Below are positions 13,029-21,631 of a stretch of DNA of 64,000 nt, piece after piece; positions within the stretch are counted from its first letter, which is position 1; each line of letters begins with the position of its first letter. The stretch spans positions 434,001-498,000 of the forward strand of contig JAPZUC010000002.1 of the NCBI GenBank assembly GCA_027533455.1. The letters run 5' to 3'. The notes under the pieces were generated by a model. The model was not told where the DNA came from and ran no database searches. It saw only the letters and a list, made by a program, of their open reading frames with translations. The translations under genes were made by a program, and so were the position numbers. This stretch comes from Porphyrobacter sp. GTDB lineage: Bacteria > Pseudomonadota > Alphaproteobacteria > Sphingomonadales > Sphingomonadaceae.

Positions 13029-13430
13029 ATGAGCCAAAGAGACCAACAAAACCCCGCGCGGCCGCTTTCGCCGCATCTCCAGATCTGGCGCTGGGGGCCG
13101 CATATGCTGGTGTCGATCCTCCACCGCGTGACTGGCAACGGGTTGGCCTTTGTCGGTCTGCCGCTGCTGGTGTGGTGGCTGGGCGCGCTGGCGAGTGGGC
13201 CGGAAGCCTATGCGACTTTCCAAAGTGTGATGGGCTCGCCGCTCGGCCTGCTGGTGCTGGTCGGCGTGTCGTGGGCGTTCTTCAACCACCTCACCAGCGG
13301 GCTGCGCCACTTCGTGCTCGATATCGGCGCAGGCTACGAGCTTGATCTGAACCGCACCTGGTCGATCGCTTCGCCGGTGATCGGCGTTATTCTTACCACC
13401 GCCTTCTGGGCGGCGGTCCTGCTCAAGTAA
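13029..13430 (+). CDS. sdhC: Succinate dehydrogenase cytochrome b556 subunit
   Basis: Membrane anchor of complex II. 133 residues with the SdhC signature RPLSPHLQIWRWGPHM, the quinone-site segment SILHRVTGNG, and the heme-ligand region GLRHFVLD; three transmembrane helices are visible. The start at 13029 (MSQRDQQN) is preferred over an in-frame GTG at 12993 because it gives the usual N-terminus. First gene of sdhC-sdhD-sdhA. Confidence 0.95.
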   Translation: MSQRDQQNPARPLSPHLQIWRWGPHMLVSILHRVTGNGLAFVGLPLLVWWLGALASGPEAYATFQSVMGSPLGLLVLVGVSWAFFNHLTSGLRHFVLDIGAGYELDLNRTWSIASPVIGVILTTAFWAAVLLK

Positions 13431-13442
13431 GGGATTACGCAA

Positions 13443-13829
13443 ATGGGCAACGGCACTCCCATCGGCCGCGTGCGCGGCCTCGGCACGGCGCATGAAGGCG
13501 CGCACCACTGGATGGTGCAACGCTTCACCGCCATCGGCAATCTCGTGCTGATGAGCTATCTCGTGGTCAGCTTCGCGCTGCTCGGCGATTTCGGCTACGC
13601 GAGCGTCACCAAGTGGCTCTCCACCCCGATCGCCGCGACGGCGGTGATCCTGCTGGTGATCAGCACCTTCTGGCACGCGCGCCTCGGCATCCAGGTGGTG
13701 ATCGAGGATTACATGGTCGATGCGGGCACCAAGTTTGCCTGCATCGCCGCACTCAATCTCGCAATTATCGGCGGCGGGGCTTTCGCCATTTTCAGCGCCG
13801 CGGCTCTCGCATTCGGAGGTAACGCTTGA
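13443..13829 (+). CDS. sdhD: Succinate dehydrogenase hydrophobic membrane anchor subunit
   Basis: Second membrane anchor of complex II, 128 residues, three predicted helices. [13 protein letters not shown] and [14 protein letters not shown] are typical SdhD sequences; the histidine in the latter is the expected heme ligand. Its stop overlaps the sdhA ATG (TGATG). Confidence 0.94.
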   Translation: MGNGTPIGRVRGLGTAHEGAHHWMVQRFTAIGNLVLMSYLVVSFALLGDFGYASVTKWLSTPIAATAVILLVISTFWHARLGIQVVIEDYMVDAGTKFACIAALNLAIIGGGAFAIFSAAALAFGGNA

Positions 13830-15697
13830 TGGCAACCGCAGCACCCAAGGGCACCGCAAATGACGTCGGCGGCGCGCATCTGACGGGCGCCTATACGATC
13901 GTCGATCACACCTATGACGTGGTGGTGGTGGGCGCGGGCGGATCGGGCCTGCGCGCAACGATGGGCGCGGCCGAAGCCGGCCTTCGCACCGCCAACATCT
14001 CCAAGGTCTTCCCGACGCGCTCGCACACCGTTGCAGCGCAGGGCGGGATTGCCGCCTCGCTCGGCAACAACTCGCCCGACCACTGGACCTGGCACATGTA
14101 CGACACCGTCAAGGGGTCTGACTGGCTGGGCGATCAGGACGCGATCGAATATCTCGCACGCGAAGCCCCGGCTGCCGTGTACGAACTCGAGCATGCGGGC
14201 GTGCCGTTCAGCCGCAATGCCGATGGCACGATCTACCAGCGTCCCTTCGGCGGCCACATGCAAAACATGGGCGCTGGCCCTCCGGTGCAGCGCACCTGCG
14301 CCGCAGCCGACCGCACCGGCCACGCCATGCTCCACGCGCTCTACCAGCAGAGCCTGAAGTATGACGCGGACTTCTTCATCGAATACTTCGCGCTCGACCT
14401 CATCATGAGCGACGTGGACGGCGAGAAGAAGTGCGTCGGCGTGATGGCGATGTGCCTTGATGACGGCAAGATCCACCGCTTCCGCGCGCAGTCGGTCGTT
14501 TTGGCGACCGGCGGCTATGGCCGCTGCTATTACACCGCCACCTCGGCCCACACCTGCACCGGCGACGGCGGCGGGATGGTGCTGCGCGCAGGCCTGCCGC
14601 TGCAGGACATGGAGTTCGTCCAGTTCCACCCGACCGGCATCTACGGCGCGGGCGTGCTGATCACCGAAGGCGCACGCGGGGAAGGGGGCTATCTCACCAA
14701 CTCCGAAGGCGAACGCTTCATGGAGCGTTATGCGCCTTCCGCAAAGGACCTCGCCTCGCGCGATGTGGTCAGCCGGTCGATGGCGCTGGAAATGCGCGAA
14801 GGGCGCGGCGTGGGGCCGGATGGCGACCACATCTACCTGCACCTCGATCACATTCCCGCCGAAACGCTGGCGCAGCGCCTGCCGGGCATCACCGAGAGCG
14901 GGAAGATCTTCGCCGGCGTCGATCTTACCCGCCAGCCGCTGCCTGTCACCCCGACGGTGCATTACAACATGGGCGGCATTCCGTGTAACTACCACGGGCA
15001 GGTCGTGACGCTGGGGCTGGATGGCAATCCGGATACCGTAATTCCCGGCCTCTATGCCGTAGGCGAGGCGGCCTGCGTGTCGGTGCACGGGGCCAACCGC
15101 CTCGGTTCCAACTCGCTGATCGACCTTGTGGTGTTCGGCCGCGCGACCGGCCACCACCTGCGCGACAATCTCCAGCCCAAGGCCAAGCAGCCCGAGCTTC
15201 CGGCCGACAGCGCCGACTTCGCGCTGACCCGTCTGGATCACTTCCGCTATGCGCAGGGCGGCTCGCCCACCGCGCAGATCCGGGCCGAGATGCAGAAGGC
15301 GATGCAGAAGCATTGCGCCGTGTTCCGCGACCAGAAGCTGATGGACGAAGGTGTGGCCAAGCTGGCCGAACAGAACAAGCGGATGGAGGACATCCACGTC
15401 ACCGACAAGTCGCTGATCTGGAACTCCGACCTGATCGAGACGCTGGAGCTCGATAACCTCATGTCGCAGGCCAATGTCACCATGGCATCTGCCGCGAACC
15501 GCAAGGAAAGCCGCGGCGCCCACGCGCACGAGGACTTCCCCGATCGCAACGATGCCGAGTGGATGAAGCACACCATCGCCTGGTTCGATGGCTGGGGCGG
15601 TCGCGGCAGCAACAGCCGGATCGATTACCGTCCGGTCCACGAATACACGCTGACCGACGACATCAAGTATATCGAGCCCAAGGCTCGCGTTTACTGA
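13829..15697 (+). CDS. sdhA: Succinate dehydrogenase flavoprotein subunit
   Basis: Catalytic FAD subunit oxidising succinate to fumarate. The 622-residue protein has the FAD-binding motif [14 protein letters not shown] and the covalent FAD attachment histidine in SHTVAAQGG (His66). The active-site region [21 protein letters not shown] and the C-terminal RPVHEYTLT follow. The ATG at 13829 has a strong Shine-Dalgarno (GGAGGT) inside sdhD; a TTG three bases earlier is less likely. The iron-sulfur gene sdhB does not follow. Confidence 0.97.
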   Translation: MATAAPKGTANDVGGAHLTGAYTIVDHTYDVVVVGAGGSGLRATMGAAEAGLRTANISKVFPTRSHTVAAQGGIAASLGNNSPDHWTWHMYDTVKGSDWLGDQDAIEYLAREAPAAVYELEHAGVPFSRNADGTIYQRPFGGHMQNMGAGPPVQRTCAAADRTGHAMLHALYQQSLKYDADFFIEYFALDLIMSDVDGEKKCVGVMAMCLDDGKIHRFRAQSVVLATGGYGRCYYTATSAHTCTGDGGGMVLRAGLPLQDMEFVQFHPTGIYGAGVLITEGARGEGGYLTNSEGERFMERYAPSAKDLASRDVVSRSMALEMREGRGVGPDGDHIYLHLDHIPAETLAQRLPGITESGKIFAGVDLTRQPLPVTPTVHYNMGGIPCNYHGQVVTLGLDGNPDTVIPGLYAVGEAACVSVHGANRLGSNSLIDLVVFGRATGHHLRDNLQPKAKQPELPADSADFALTRLDHFRYAQGGSPTAQIRAEMQKAMQKHCAVFRDQKLMDEGVAKLAEQNKRMEDIHVTDKSLIWNSDLIETLELDNLMSQANVTMASAANRKESRGAHAHEDFPDRNDAEWMKHTIAWFDGWGGRGSNSRIDYRPVHEYTLTDDIKYIEPKARVY

Positions 15698-16161
15698 TGA
15701 TGCATTGGCGGCGGGCAGGTCTGGTGATCGCACCGGCCCTGTTCGCCGCCTGTTCGCCGGAGGGCGGAGAGGCGGCGGCTGTGGCCGCTATGGACGCCGC
15801 ACCGGCCGCCAAGGCCACGATTGCGCCTGCCTCTGCCCCGCTTCCGAGCGATCCCATGCCGAAGAGCCTGCTGGGCGAGTGGATCTATTCGCACGAAGAG
15901 TGCGACCCCGATTCCGAGGACGGGCCGAACAAGCGCCCGATTCGCGCGTCGATCCGCTTTTTCGATACCGGCACCTATTGGATGAATGTCGAAGGCTTCC
16001 CGCAGTCGGGCACCTACCGCTACGAAGGCGGCCAAAGCCCGCGCATCCAGCTCGATGGCACGCTCCTGAATTTCAGCGTCGAAGGCGACACGCTCCAGAA
16101 CTGGAGCGAGGGCGATGCACCCTATATGTGCGGCCGCGTGTTTGTGCGGGAGCACGGCTGA
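15697..16161 (+). CDS. Small lipoprotein of unknown function
   Basis: 154-residue product starting with ATGATG that overlaps the sdhA stop by one base. Lipoprotein signal with Cys19 in LFAAC, then an Ala/Pro-rich linker and a compact domain (LLGEWIYSHEECD, TGTYWMNVEGFPQSGTYRYEGG, MCGRVFV) that looks like a beta-rich lipocalin-type or META-like fold. Two cysteines may form a disulfide. Function unknown. It occupies the place where sdhB would be expected. Confidence 0.75.
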   Translation: MMHWRRAGLVIAPALFAACSPEGGEAAAVAAMDAAPAAKATIAPASAPLPSDPMPKSLLGEWIYSHEECDPDSEDGPNKRPIRASIRFFDTGTYWMNVEGFPQSGTYRYEGGQSPRIQLDGTLLNFSVEGDTLQNWSEGDAPYMCGRVFVREHG

Positions 16162-16212
16162 TCTGATGCGGCCGCTTGACGCTCCGCCAGCGCGCGGGCA
16201 GCTTGGGTGGCG

Positions 16213-17220
16213 ATGAACAGGGGCCGGATCATTGCTGGCGCGCTCGCGGCATTGCTCGCCATGCCTGCGCTTTCCCAATCGACCCCTGCGCCCGATCCCG
16301 CCCATCCGCCGCCGCACACCTTGCCCTGGCCCGATCTCGGCAGCGGGCAGACCCCGGCCGAGCGGCGCGCGAGTTACGACCTTTCGCCCGAGCTGCATCG
16401 CGGCATTGCGCCAGCGATGCTGCGCGATCAGGCGCGGCGGCTCGACACAGCGCTCGCCGCGCTCCAGCCCCAGCGCCCGGGCACGCCCGATGCCTATGTT
16501 CTCACCGTCGCGCTCGACAGCGATCCGGTTTTTGCGCGCGAGGCGCGGGAAGCGGCGCAGGTGCTTTCGGCGCGCTATGGCGCGCAAGGGCGTACCCTGA
16601 CGCTGGCGGGGTCTGACGGGACCCGCGACGATGCGCCCCGCGGCTCGATCTCGGCGCTGCTGTTCGCGCTGGAGCATCTGGGCACGGTGATGGACGGCAA
16701 GGAGGATGTGCTGGTGCTTTACACCACCAGCCACGGGAGCGACCTCGGGCTTGCCTATCATTGGGGCGACAGCGGCTACGGCATACTTGCGCCCCTGCGA
16801 TTGAAGACCGCGCTGTCAGAGGCGGGGATCAAGCGGCGGGTGCTGATCCTGTCGGCGTGCTTCTCGGGCGTGTTCGTGCCGGTGCTGGCAAGCCCCGATA
16901 CTGCAATCCTCACCGCGGCTGCCAGCACGCGCAGCTCGTTTGGCTGCGTGGCCGAGAACGACTGGACCTATTTCGGTGATGCGCTGATCAACCGCGCGCT
17001 GCGCCAGCCGGTGCCGCTGGATGAAGCCGCGCGCATGGCCGGGCGAGCGGTCGCGGAGTGGGAGACGCGGTCGCGCGTCCTGGCCTCGCTGCCGCAGGTC
17101 AATATCGGGATGAACGCGCGCGGCTGGCTGCTGCAGATCGAAGCGGGAATGCCGCGCACGGCGAGCGCGCCAGTGGGCCGTCCGGCCTTCATCGAGGGCG
17201 CAATTACGGCTTCGAAATAG
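16213..17220 (+). CDS. C13 family (legumain-like) peptidase, secreted
   Basis: 335-residue exported protein: signal peptide (IIAGALAALLAMPALSQ) and a Pro-rich linker, then a caspase-fold domain. The catalytic dyad of clan CD is visible: His174 in LVLYTTSHGSD and Cys216 in VLILSACFSGV. Substrate-side residues ASTRSSFGC follow. Bacterial C13 homologues exist, but their substrates are mostly unknown. An ATG at 16213 is used; GTG at 16207 is an alternative. It converges with, and overlaps by 17 bases, the minus-strand cyclophilin fusion. Confidence 0.85.
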   Translation: MNRGRIIAGALAALLAMPALSQSTPAPDPAHPPPHTLPWPDLGSGQTPAERRASYDLSPELHRGIAPAMLRDQARRLDTALAALQPQRPGTPDAYVLTVALDSDPVFAREAREAAQVLSARYGAQGRTLTLAGSDGTRDDAPRGSISALLFALEHLGTVMDGKEDVLVLYTTSHGSDLGLAYHWGDSGYGILAPLRLKTALSEAGIKRRVLILSACFSGVFVPVLASPDTAILTAAASTRSSFGCVAENDWTYFGDALINRALRQPVPLDEAARMAGRAVAEWETRSRVLASLPQVNIGMNARGWLLQIEAGMPRTASAPVGRPAFIEGAITASK

Positions 17221-18793
17221 GCGCCTGCGCCCGCCGCGCGCTGATGATCGTCACCGGCGCTGCCAGCATCTGGCCCTTCATCACCCCTTCGCCCGCTTCG
17301 GGATCGCGCGGAGCTTCGAGCATGGCAGCGACGATCTCCATTCCGCTCGTGACATAACCGAACACAGCATAGCCTGCTTGCCAATCGGGATTGGTTGCGG
17401 CCGGATCGGCGTCGAAGGCGGTCTGATCCTCGACCATGATGAAGAAATCGCCGGTTGCCTGCCCCGGCGCGAGCATCGCCATCGACAGTGCGCCGTGGGT
17501 GTGGGTGAGGCCGGTGGCGCTGGTCGGCTCGTGGGCTATCGGCGGGAGGTTGCGCTTCGGGTCGCTGCGGGTGCCGCCCTGCACAAGGCCGGCAGGCAGG
17601 CGCTCGCCCCCCATGGCCATGGTGCGGTAGAAGGTCGTGCCATCGAGCCGCTTGTCATCGACATAGCGCAGGAAATTACCCGCAGTCACCGGTGCCCGTT
17701 CGGTCTCGAGCGCGATGGTGACGGGGCCGAGGCTGGTTTCGAGCACCACGGCGGTGCTCGCGGCCTCGGGATGCGGGCGGATTGCGGGTCGGCTTGCCGC
17801 CCCCGATGGCAGGCTTCCCGGCGGTGGCGCGATCTCGAACTTGTAGAGCAGGTTCCGCTGGCAACTCGCCTTCTCCACCACCGCGCAATTCTGGAAGTTG
17901 TCGTCCGATGCCATGAACAGGAACGTCCGCCCCGCCTCCTCGCGCACCGCCAGCCCCTCGAAATTATCGAGCTTCAGCGGCGGAGCGAGCACGGCGAGCG
18001 GGGTGGCGCTGTTGTCGGGGGCGAGGGCAACCACCGCCGCGCGGTTGCCTTGCCCCGGCGTATAGCTGCGCAGCAGGACATAGCAGGTGCCGTCCGTCTT
18101 GCAGGTCGCATCCGTTGGCACGCCGCCGACTTCGGCGATTCCTTGAGGCGCAGCAAGGGTGAAGTGCGTCGCCGCGCCGTCATCGGCGATCCGCAGGCAA
18201 TTGGGGCGGGCACGGTCGGTCCTTTCCCCGCAGGCGAGCACGCCGCCGGGATAGGCCGCGAGGGTTTCGATCCCGTCATTGGGCGCCGCACCCGCTGTGA
18301 GCGCAGCGGCGCGGGTGTCGGTGCCGGCCGCCGGGCCTTCGAGATCGGCATAGCGCCAGATGCGATGGTCCTGCTCGAAAGCGACCAGCCATTCGCCCGA
18401 AGGCAGCCGCGTCAGCGCCTCGGCATCGCCGCGCTTCCTGGCATCAAGCATTTTGCCCGCCGGATCCAGCAGCGGCCCGAGTTGGACGCCCGAGACATCG
18501 ACCAGCCTCTCGCCGATCTCGTCGATGGTCAGCTCCATCCAACGCCCATCATCGGCGACGGCGAATAGCGATTCCCCCTGCCATTCGAGGCTGGAAATCC
18601 CGCCGATATCCGCCTTGTCGGGCGCGATCTCAACACCGCCGCGGAAGATCAGCTCGCCGATACGGGCATCAGGCTGGGCGGGGTCGATCAGGACGGGCGC
18701 AGTTTCGGGCGGGAAGGCATCGGGTGCCTGCGCAGCGAGCGGAGCGGAGAATAGGGCCAGGGCGAAGGGAGCAAGAGCACGCATCAATGTCAT
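17204..18793 (-). CDS. Esterase-like (phytase-type) and cyclophilin peptidyl-prolyl isomerase fusion
   Basis: 529-residue exported protein: signal peptide (ALAPFALALFSAPLAAQA), then a beta-propeller-like region (GGISSLEWQGESLFAVADDGRW, LDNFEGLAVREEAGRTFLFMASDDN) like the esterase-like domain of the phytase family. A short Pro-rich linker leads to a cyclophilin domain (from about residue 350). Cyclophilin residues include FYRTM (Arg), LVQGG (Gln) and GDFFIMVED. It is a single uninterrupted frame, so this is not an indel artefact. The start at 18793 is chosen for the signal peptide; 18784 is possible. It is divergent from blaI across 124 bases holding two BlaI-type operators. Confidence 0.82.
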   Translation of the reverse strand: MTLMRALAPFALALFSAPLAAQAPDAFPPETAPVLIDPAQPDARIGELIFRGGVEIAPDKADIGGISSLEWQGESLFAVADDGRWMELTIDEIGERLVDVSGVQLGPLLDPAGKMLDARKRGDAEALTRLPSGEWLVAFEQDHRIWRYADLEGPAAGTDTRAAALTAGAAPNDGIETLAAYPGGVLACGERTDRARPNCLRIADDGAATHFTLAAPQGIAEVGGVPTDATCKTDGTCYVLLRSYTPGQGNRAAVVALAPDNSATPLAVLAPPLKLDNFEGLAVREEAGRTFLFMASDDNFQNCAVVEKASCQRNLLYKFEIAPPPGSLPSGAASRPAIRPHPEAASTAVVLETSLGPVTIALETERAPVTAGNFLRYVDDKRLDGTTFYRTMAMGGERLPAGLVQGGTRSDPKRNLPPIAHEPTSATGLTHTHGALSMAMLAPGQATGDFFIMVEDQTAFDADPAATNPDWQAGYAVFGYVTSGMEIVAAMLEAPRDPEAGEGVMKGQMLAAPVTIISARRAQAPISKP

Positions 18794-18863
18794 TCGTCCG
18801 GGTCTATCGCCGGTTCGACGAAGCGCAAGCGGGGGAAGGGTCTGTTCAGCCACGCGCAAGGTT

Positions 18864-18873
18864 TACAGATGTA
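18864..18873. promoter_or_regulatory. BlaI-type operator 1
   Basis: TACAGATGTA, matching the TACA-N2-TGTA core recognised by BlaI/MecI dimers. It contains the end of a TTTACA -35-like element for blaI (18862-18867) and a TACATC -10-like element on the minus strand (68-73 of 18800s). Confidence 0.7.
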
Positions 18874-18884
18874 ATCGCTGTGAC

Positions 18885-18894
18885 TACAGGTGTA
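18885..18894. promoter_or_regulatory. BlaI-type operator 2
   Basis: TACAGGTGTA, the second TACA-N2-TGTA core, centred 21 bp (two helical turns) from operator 1. It overlaps a TACAGG -10-like element for blaI and a TTTACA -35-like element on the minus strand (18891-18896). Confidence 0.7.
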
Positions 18895-18917
18895 AACGAG
18901 AAGCAGGGAGACGCTGC

Positions 18918-19307
18918 GTGTCCACGTCCGATGAAAGCACTGGCGAACGCATCACCGATGCCGAACACGCGGTGATGGAAGTGCTGTGGGATCGCCCGCG
19001 CCAGACCGCTGCCGAGGTGTGCGAGGAAGTTTGCGCCGAGCGCGACTGGAGCCTCGCCACGGTCAAGACCTTGCTCTCGCGTCTTGTCCAGAAGGGCGCG
19101 CTTGCGTCCGAACCTGACGGTCGCCGCTTCCTCTATACGCCGGTGGTGGCGCGCGAGGCCTATGTCGGGGGCGAGAGCCGCCGGTTGGTCGATCGGCTGT
19201 TCGGCGGCAGCGCGGCTTCGCTGGTGGCGCACCTCGCCGAGACCGAGGCGCTCACGGACCAGGATCTCGCCGAGATCGAGGCGCTGCTGAAGGAGTTGCG
19301 GCCATGA
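18918..19307 (+). CDS. BlaI/MecI/CopY family transcriptional repressor
   Basis: 129-residue winged-helix repressor. Typical features are ITDAEHAVMEVLWDRP, the recognition helix segment WSLATVKTLLSRLVQKG, the wing EPDGRRFLYTPVV, and a C-terminal dimerisation helix where cognate peptidases cut. The start is GTG at 18918 with GGGAG nine bases upstream. Its ATGA overlap with the M56 gene is the usual blaI-blaR1 arrangement. It very likely represses its own operon, and possibly the divergent fusion gene, through the two TACA-N2-TGTA operators. Confidence 0.92.
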   Translation: MSTSDESTGERITDAEHAVMEVLWDRPRQTAAEVCEEVCAERDWSLATVKTLLSRLVQKGALASEPDGRRFLYTPVVAREAYVGGESRRLVDRLFGGSAASLVAHLAETEALTDQDLAEIEALLKELRP

Positions 19308-20995
19308 GCGCGGTGCTGCTGGAAACGCTGGTGTGGACCGGCGCGCTGATCGCTACCGTGCTGCTGCTGCTGCGGCGCCCGGTGACGCGCCATTTCGGTC
19401 CGCAGGTGGCCTATGCCCTGTGGCTGCTGCCCTTCGCGCGGCTAGTGCTGCCGCCGGTGACTTTGCCCGCGTGGATGGCACCCAAAGCCACGATGCCCGC
19501 CGCCCCCGCCGCTGCCGATATGCTCGCCGCTGCGCCGCCGCTCGCCGAACCGGCGATCTGGCAGGCTGCGACTCAGGCCCCCGCTGGTGCAATTGCCGCA
19601 CCGCTCACCGTTCCGGTCGAGGCCGAGCCCCAAGCCGGATTCGATCTGGTCTCGATGGTCGCCGACTGGCCGCTGACCGAAATCCTGCTGTGCCTGTGGC
19701 TGGGCGGGGCGGCGGTGTTCCTGTGGCTGCGCTTCACTGCCTACTTCAATTTGCGCGATGAGCTGCTCGCCGATGCCCGCGAGGTCGGTCGCACCGGTGG
19801 CCTTTTCGGCAAGATCCGCCTCGTCGAGACGCCGGCGACCACTGCGCCGCTCGCAATGGGCGTGCTCGATCCGGTGATTGCGCTGCCTCCGGGCTTTCTG
19901 GCGCTTCACGACCGTAGGGCCCGCGATCTGGCGCTGGCGCATGAACTTGCCCACCACCGCGGCGGCGATCTCTTGGTCAATATTCTGATCCAGCCGCTGT
20001 TTGCGCTGCACTGGTTCAATCCGCTCGGTCGCTATGGCTGGCTCGCGCTGCGGCGCGATCAGGAAGCGGCCTGCGATGCCCGGGTGATGGAGCGCCGCTC
20101 GGCGCAGGAACGTGCCGCCTATGCGGCGCTCATCGCCCGCTTTGCCGCTGCGCCCGGCGCTGCCCACCATGCCGCTCTCACCGCGCCGATGGCGTGTCCG
20201 GTGCTGGGCGAGAAGTCGATCATTCACCGCCTGAGGAGTCTTGCCATGTCCGATCCTACCCCACGCCGCCGAATGGCTGGCCGCGGGCTGCTCGGCGCCG
20301 GGCTGCTGGTGCTGCCGCTCACCGCCTCGATCAGCTACGCTGCGAGCGAGAACGTGTTCGACGCGCCAAAGCCGCCCGAAGCCCCGCAGCCGCCCGAACC
20401 GCCCCAGGCCCCTGACGCACCTGAAGCCCCAGAAGCGCCCGAGGCCCCAGAGCCACCCGCTATCCTGATGATCGATCCCGACGGCACCACTACGCGGGGC
20501 GATGTGCAGGTCACCGAAAAGGTCTGGCGCGATGCCGATGGCAAGGAACGCCGCGTCAAGATCGTCACCCGCGGCGGGCCCGAGGCCGAGGCCCATGCGC
20601 ACCACGCCGAAGCGATGGCAGGCATGGAACACGGCGAGCGCGCAGCGATGCTCGCCGAAGTGCGCGCAGCCCTTGCCGAGGCTGACATGGCGCTTGCCGA
20701 TCTGCCGCGCATCATTGCCGAGGCCCAGGCCGAAGCCCGCGCCGCCGGTCAGCCGCGCGTTATCGTGAAGCAGGAATGCAAGCCGGGCAGCGAGGAAGTG
20801 TCCGAGACCGCCACCAAGGACGGCGTCCAGATCGTCAGTATCTGCCAGGGCCGCGTGATGGCATCGGAGCTCAAGGGGCTTGAAGAAGCCCGCGACGAAA
20901 TCGCGCGGGACAAGGACATCCCCGAAGATACCCGCAAGCAGCTGCTGCGCATACTCGACGGGCAGATCGCCCGCTGGCGCGACCGTGAAGGCTGA
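19304..20995 (+). CDS. BlaR1-like M56 family membrane peptidase, no penicillin-binding sensor
   Basis: 563-residue regulatory metallopeptidase. Membrane helices lie near residues 5-24, 35-52 and 125-145. The zinc motif HELAHH is at 213-218, with the third ligand region QEAACDA at 254-260. Another hydrophobic segment (328-347) precedes a Pro-rich stretch of PEAP-type repeats (355-385). The C-terminal region (YAASENVFD onward) is Ala/Glu-rich and helical. The beta-lactam-binding domain of BlaR1/MecR1 is absent, so the signal is unlikely to be a covalently bound beta-lactam. It is expected to cleave or inactivate the co-encoded BlaI. Confidence 0.9.
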   Translation: MSAVLLETLVWTGALIATVLLLLRRPVTRHFGPQVAYALWLLPFARLVLPPVTLPAWMAPKATMPAAPAAADMLAAAPPLAEPAIWQAATQAPAGAIAAPLTVPVEAEPQAGFDLVSMVADWPLTEILLCLWLGGAAVFLWLRFTAYFNLRDELLADAREVGRTGGLFGKIRLVETPATTAPLAMGVLDPVIALPPGFLALHDRRARDLALAHELAHHRGGDLLVNILIQPLFALHWFNPLGRYGWLALRRDQEAACDARVMERRSAQERAAYAALIARFAAAPGAAHHAALTAPMACPVLGEKSIIHRLRSLAMSDPTPRRRMAGRGLLGAGLLVLPLTASISYAASENVFDAPKPPEAPQPPEPPQAPDAPEAPEAPEAPEPPAILMIDPDGTTTRGDVQVTEKVWRDADGKERRVKIVTRGGPEAEAHAHHAEAMAGMEHGERAAMLAEVRAALAEADMALADLPRIIAEAQAEARAAGQPRVIVKQECKPGSEEVSETATKDGVQIVSICQGRVMASELKGLEEARDEIARDKDIPEDTRKQLLRILDGQIARWRDREG

Positions 20996-21060
20996 ATGGC
21001 GTGAAGGCTGACAAACGGCTCAGCTGAAGAACAGGGCTGATCGGGAGATGGCCCCGGTGC

Positions 21061-21093
21061 ACGGGCGGGAGGCGGTTACGGCTTCCCGCCCGT
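21061..21093. terminator. Candidate hairpin between M56 gene and convergent gene
   Basis: 10-bp inverted repeat ACGGGCGGGA/TCCCGCCCGT (21061-21070 with 21084-21093) surrounding the stop codon of the minus-strand gene. There is no T-run, so termination activity is uncertain. Confidence 0.3.
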
Positions 21094-21627
21094 CGCTGTC
21101 TTCGGCGCTGCTGTCATTTTGGGCCGCGCGGGATAGGCGCAGTTTCGGCCCAGACCCCAGCCTTTCAGGAAGGCACGCCGCACCATCCCCGCCGTATAGG
21201 CGCTGCGCAGCTTGCGGTCATTATCCGCAGCCCCCGTCACCTCGCGCAAAATGCCGCGGAAAGGGATGACCGATCCCACCACGCTCTGCCCGATGCGGCC
21301 TTCGCTGATCCGGTCGCTGCCGTCATCCTGGGCAATGTCGTAATCCGCGCCCAGCACCCGGTCGAGGTCGGCGATGGCGCTGACAAGCGCGTTGCATTTG
21401 TTGAGGCCCTTGGTCGCGTAGGGATCTGCCACCGCCAGTTGCAGCACTTCCGGAATATCGCGCGCATCGATGTTGAGATCGCGCAGAGGGGTCTTGGCGA
21501 CTTCCCTGGCATCGGGCTCGGGCATGACCTGTGCCTGCAACGGCCCGGCAAGAGCGCCTGCCAGAACCGCCATTGCGGCAAGGGGGAGGGCGCGAAAGGC
21601 TGATCGGGTGCGGGTGGACGTGGTCAT
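21076..21627 (-). CDS. Exported protein of unknown function
   Basis: 183-residue protein with a signal peptide (FRALPLAAMAVLAGALAGPLQAQ). The mature part begins with DAREVAKTPLRDLNIDARDIPEVL and is mostly helical, ending in a basic Ala/Pro tail. Two or three cysteines (KCNALV, GRNCAYP) could pair. I recognise no family with certainty. The start at 21627 gives the signal peptide. It lies 4 bases after the zinc peptidase gene on the same strand, so the two are probably co-transcribed and may act together in the envelope. Confidence 0.75.
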   Translation of the reverse strand: MTTSTRTRSAFRALPLAAMAVLAGALAGPLQAQVMPEPDAREVAKTPLRDLNIDARDIPEVLQLAVADPYATKGLNKCNALVSAIADLDRVLGADYDIAQDDGSDRISEGRIGQSVVGSVIPFRGILREVTGAADNDRKLRSAYTAGMVRRAFLKGWGLGRNCAYPARPKMTAAPKTATGGKP

Positions 21628-21631
21628 CTGG

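Noticed and set aside
12195..13958. 587-residue minus-strand frame extending the SDR upstream
   Set aside because: The extension is antisense to sdhC and sdhD and has His/Arg-rich composition typical of antisense frames; the SDR starts at 12920.
13709..15733. 674-residue minus-strand open frame
   Set aside because: Exactly antisense to sdhA; high GC at third positions leaves few stops on the opposite strand.
20984..21011. 12-base direct repeat CGTGAAGGCTGA at the end of the M56 gene
   Set aside because: Two copies only, spanning a stop codon; most likely a local duplication without function.
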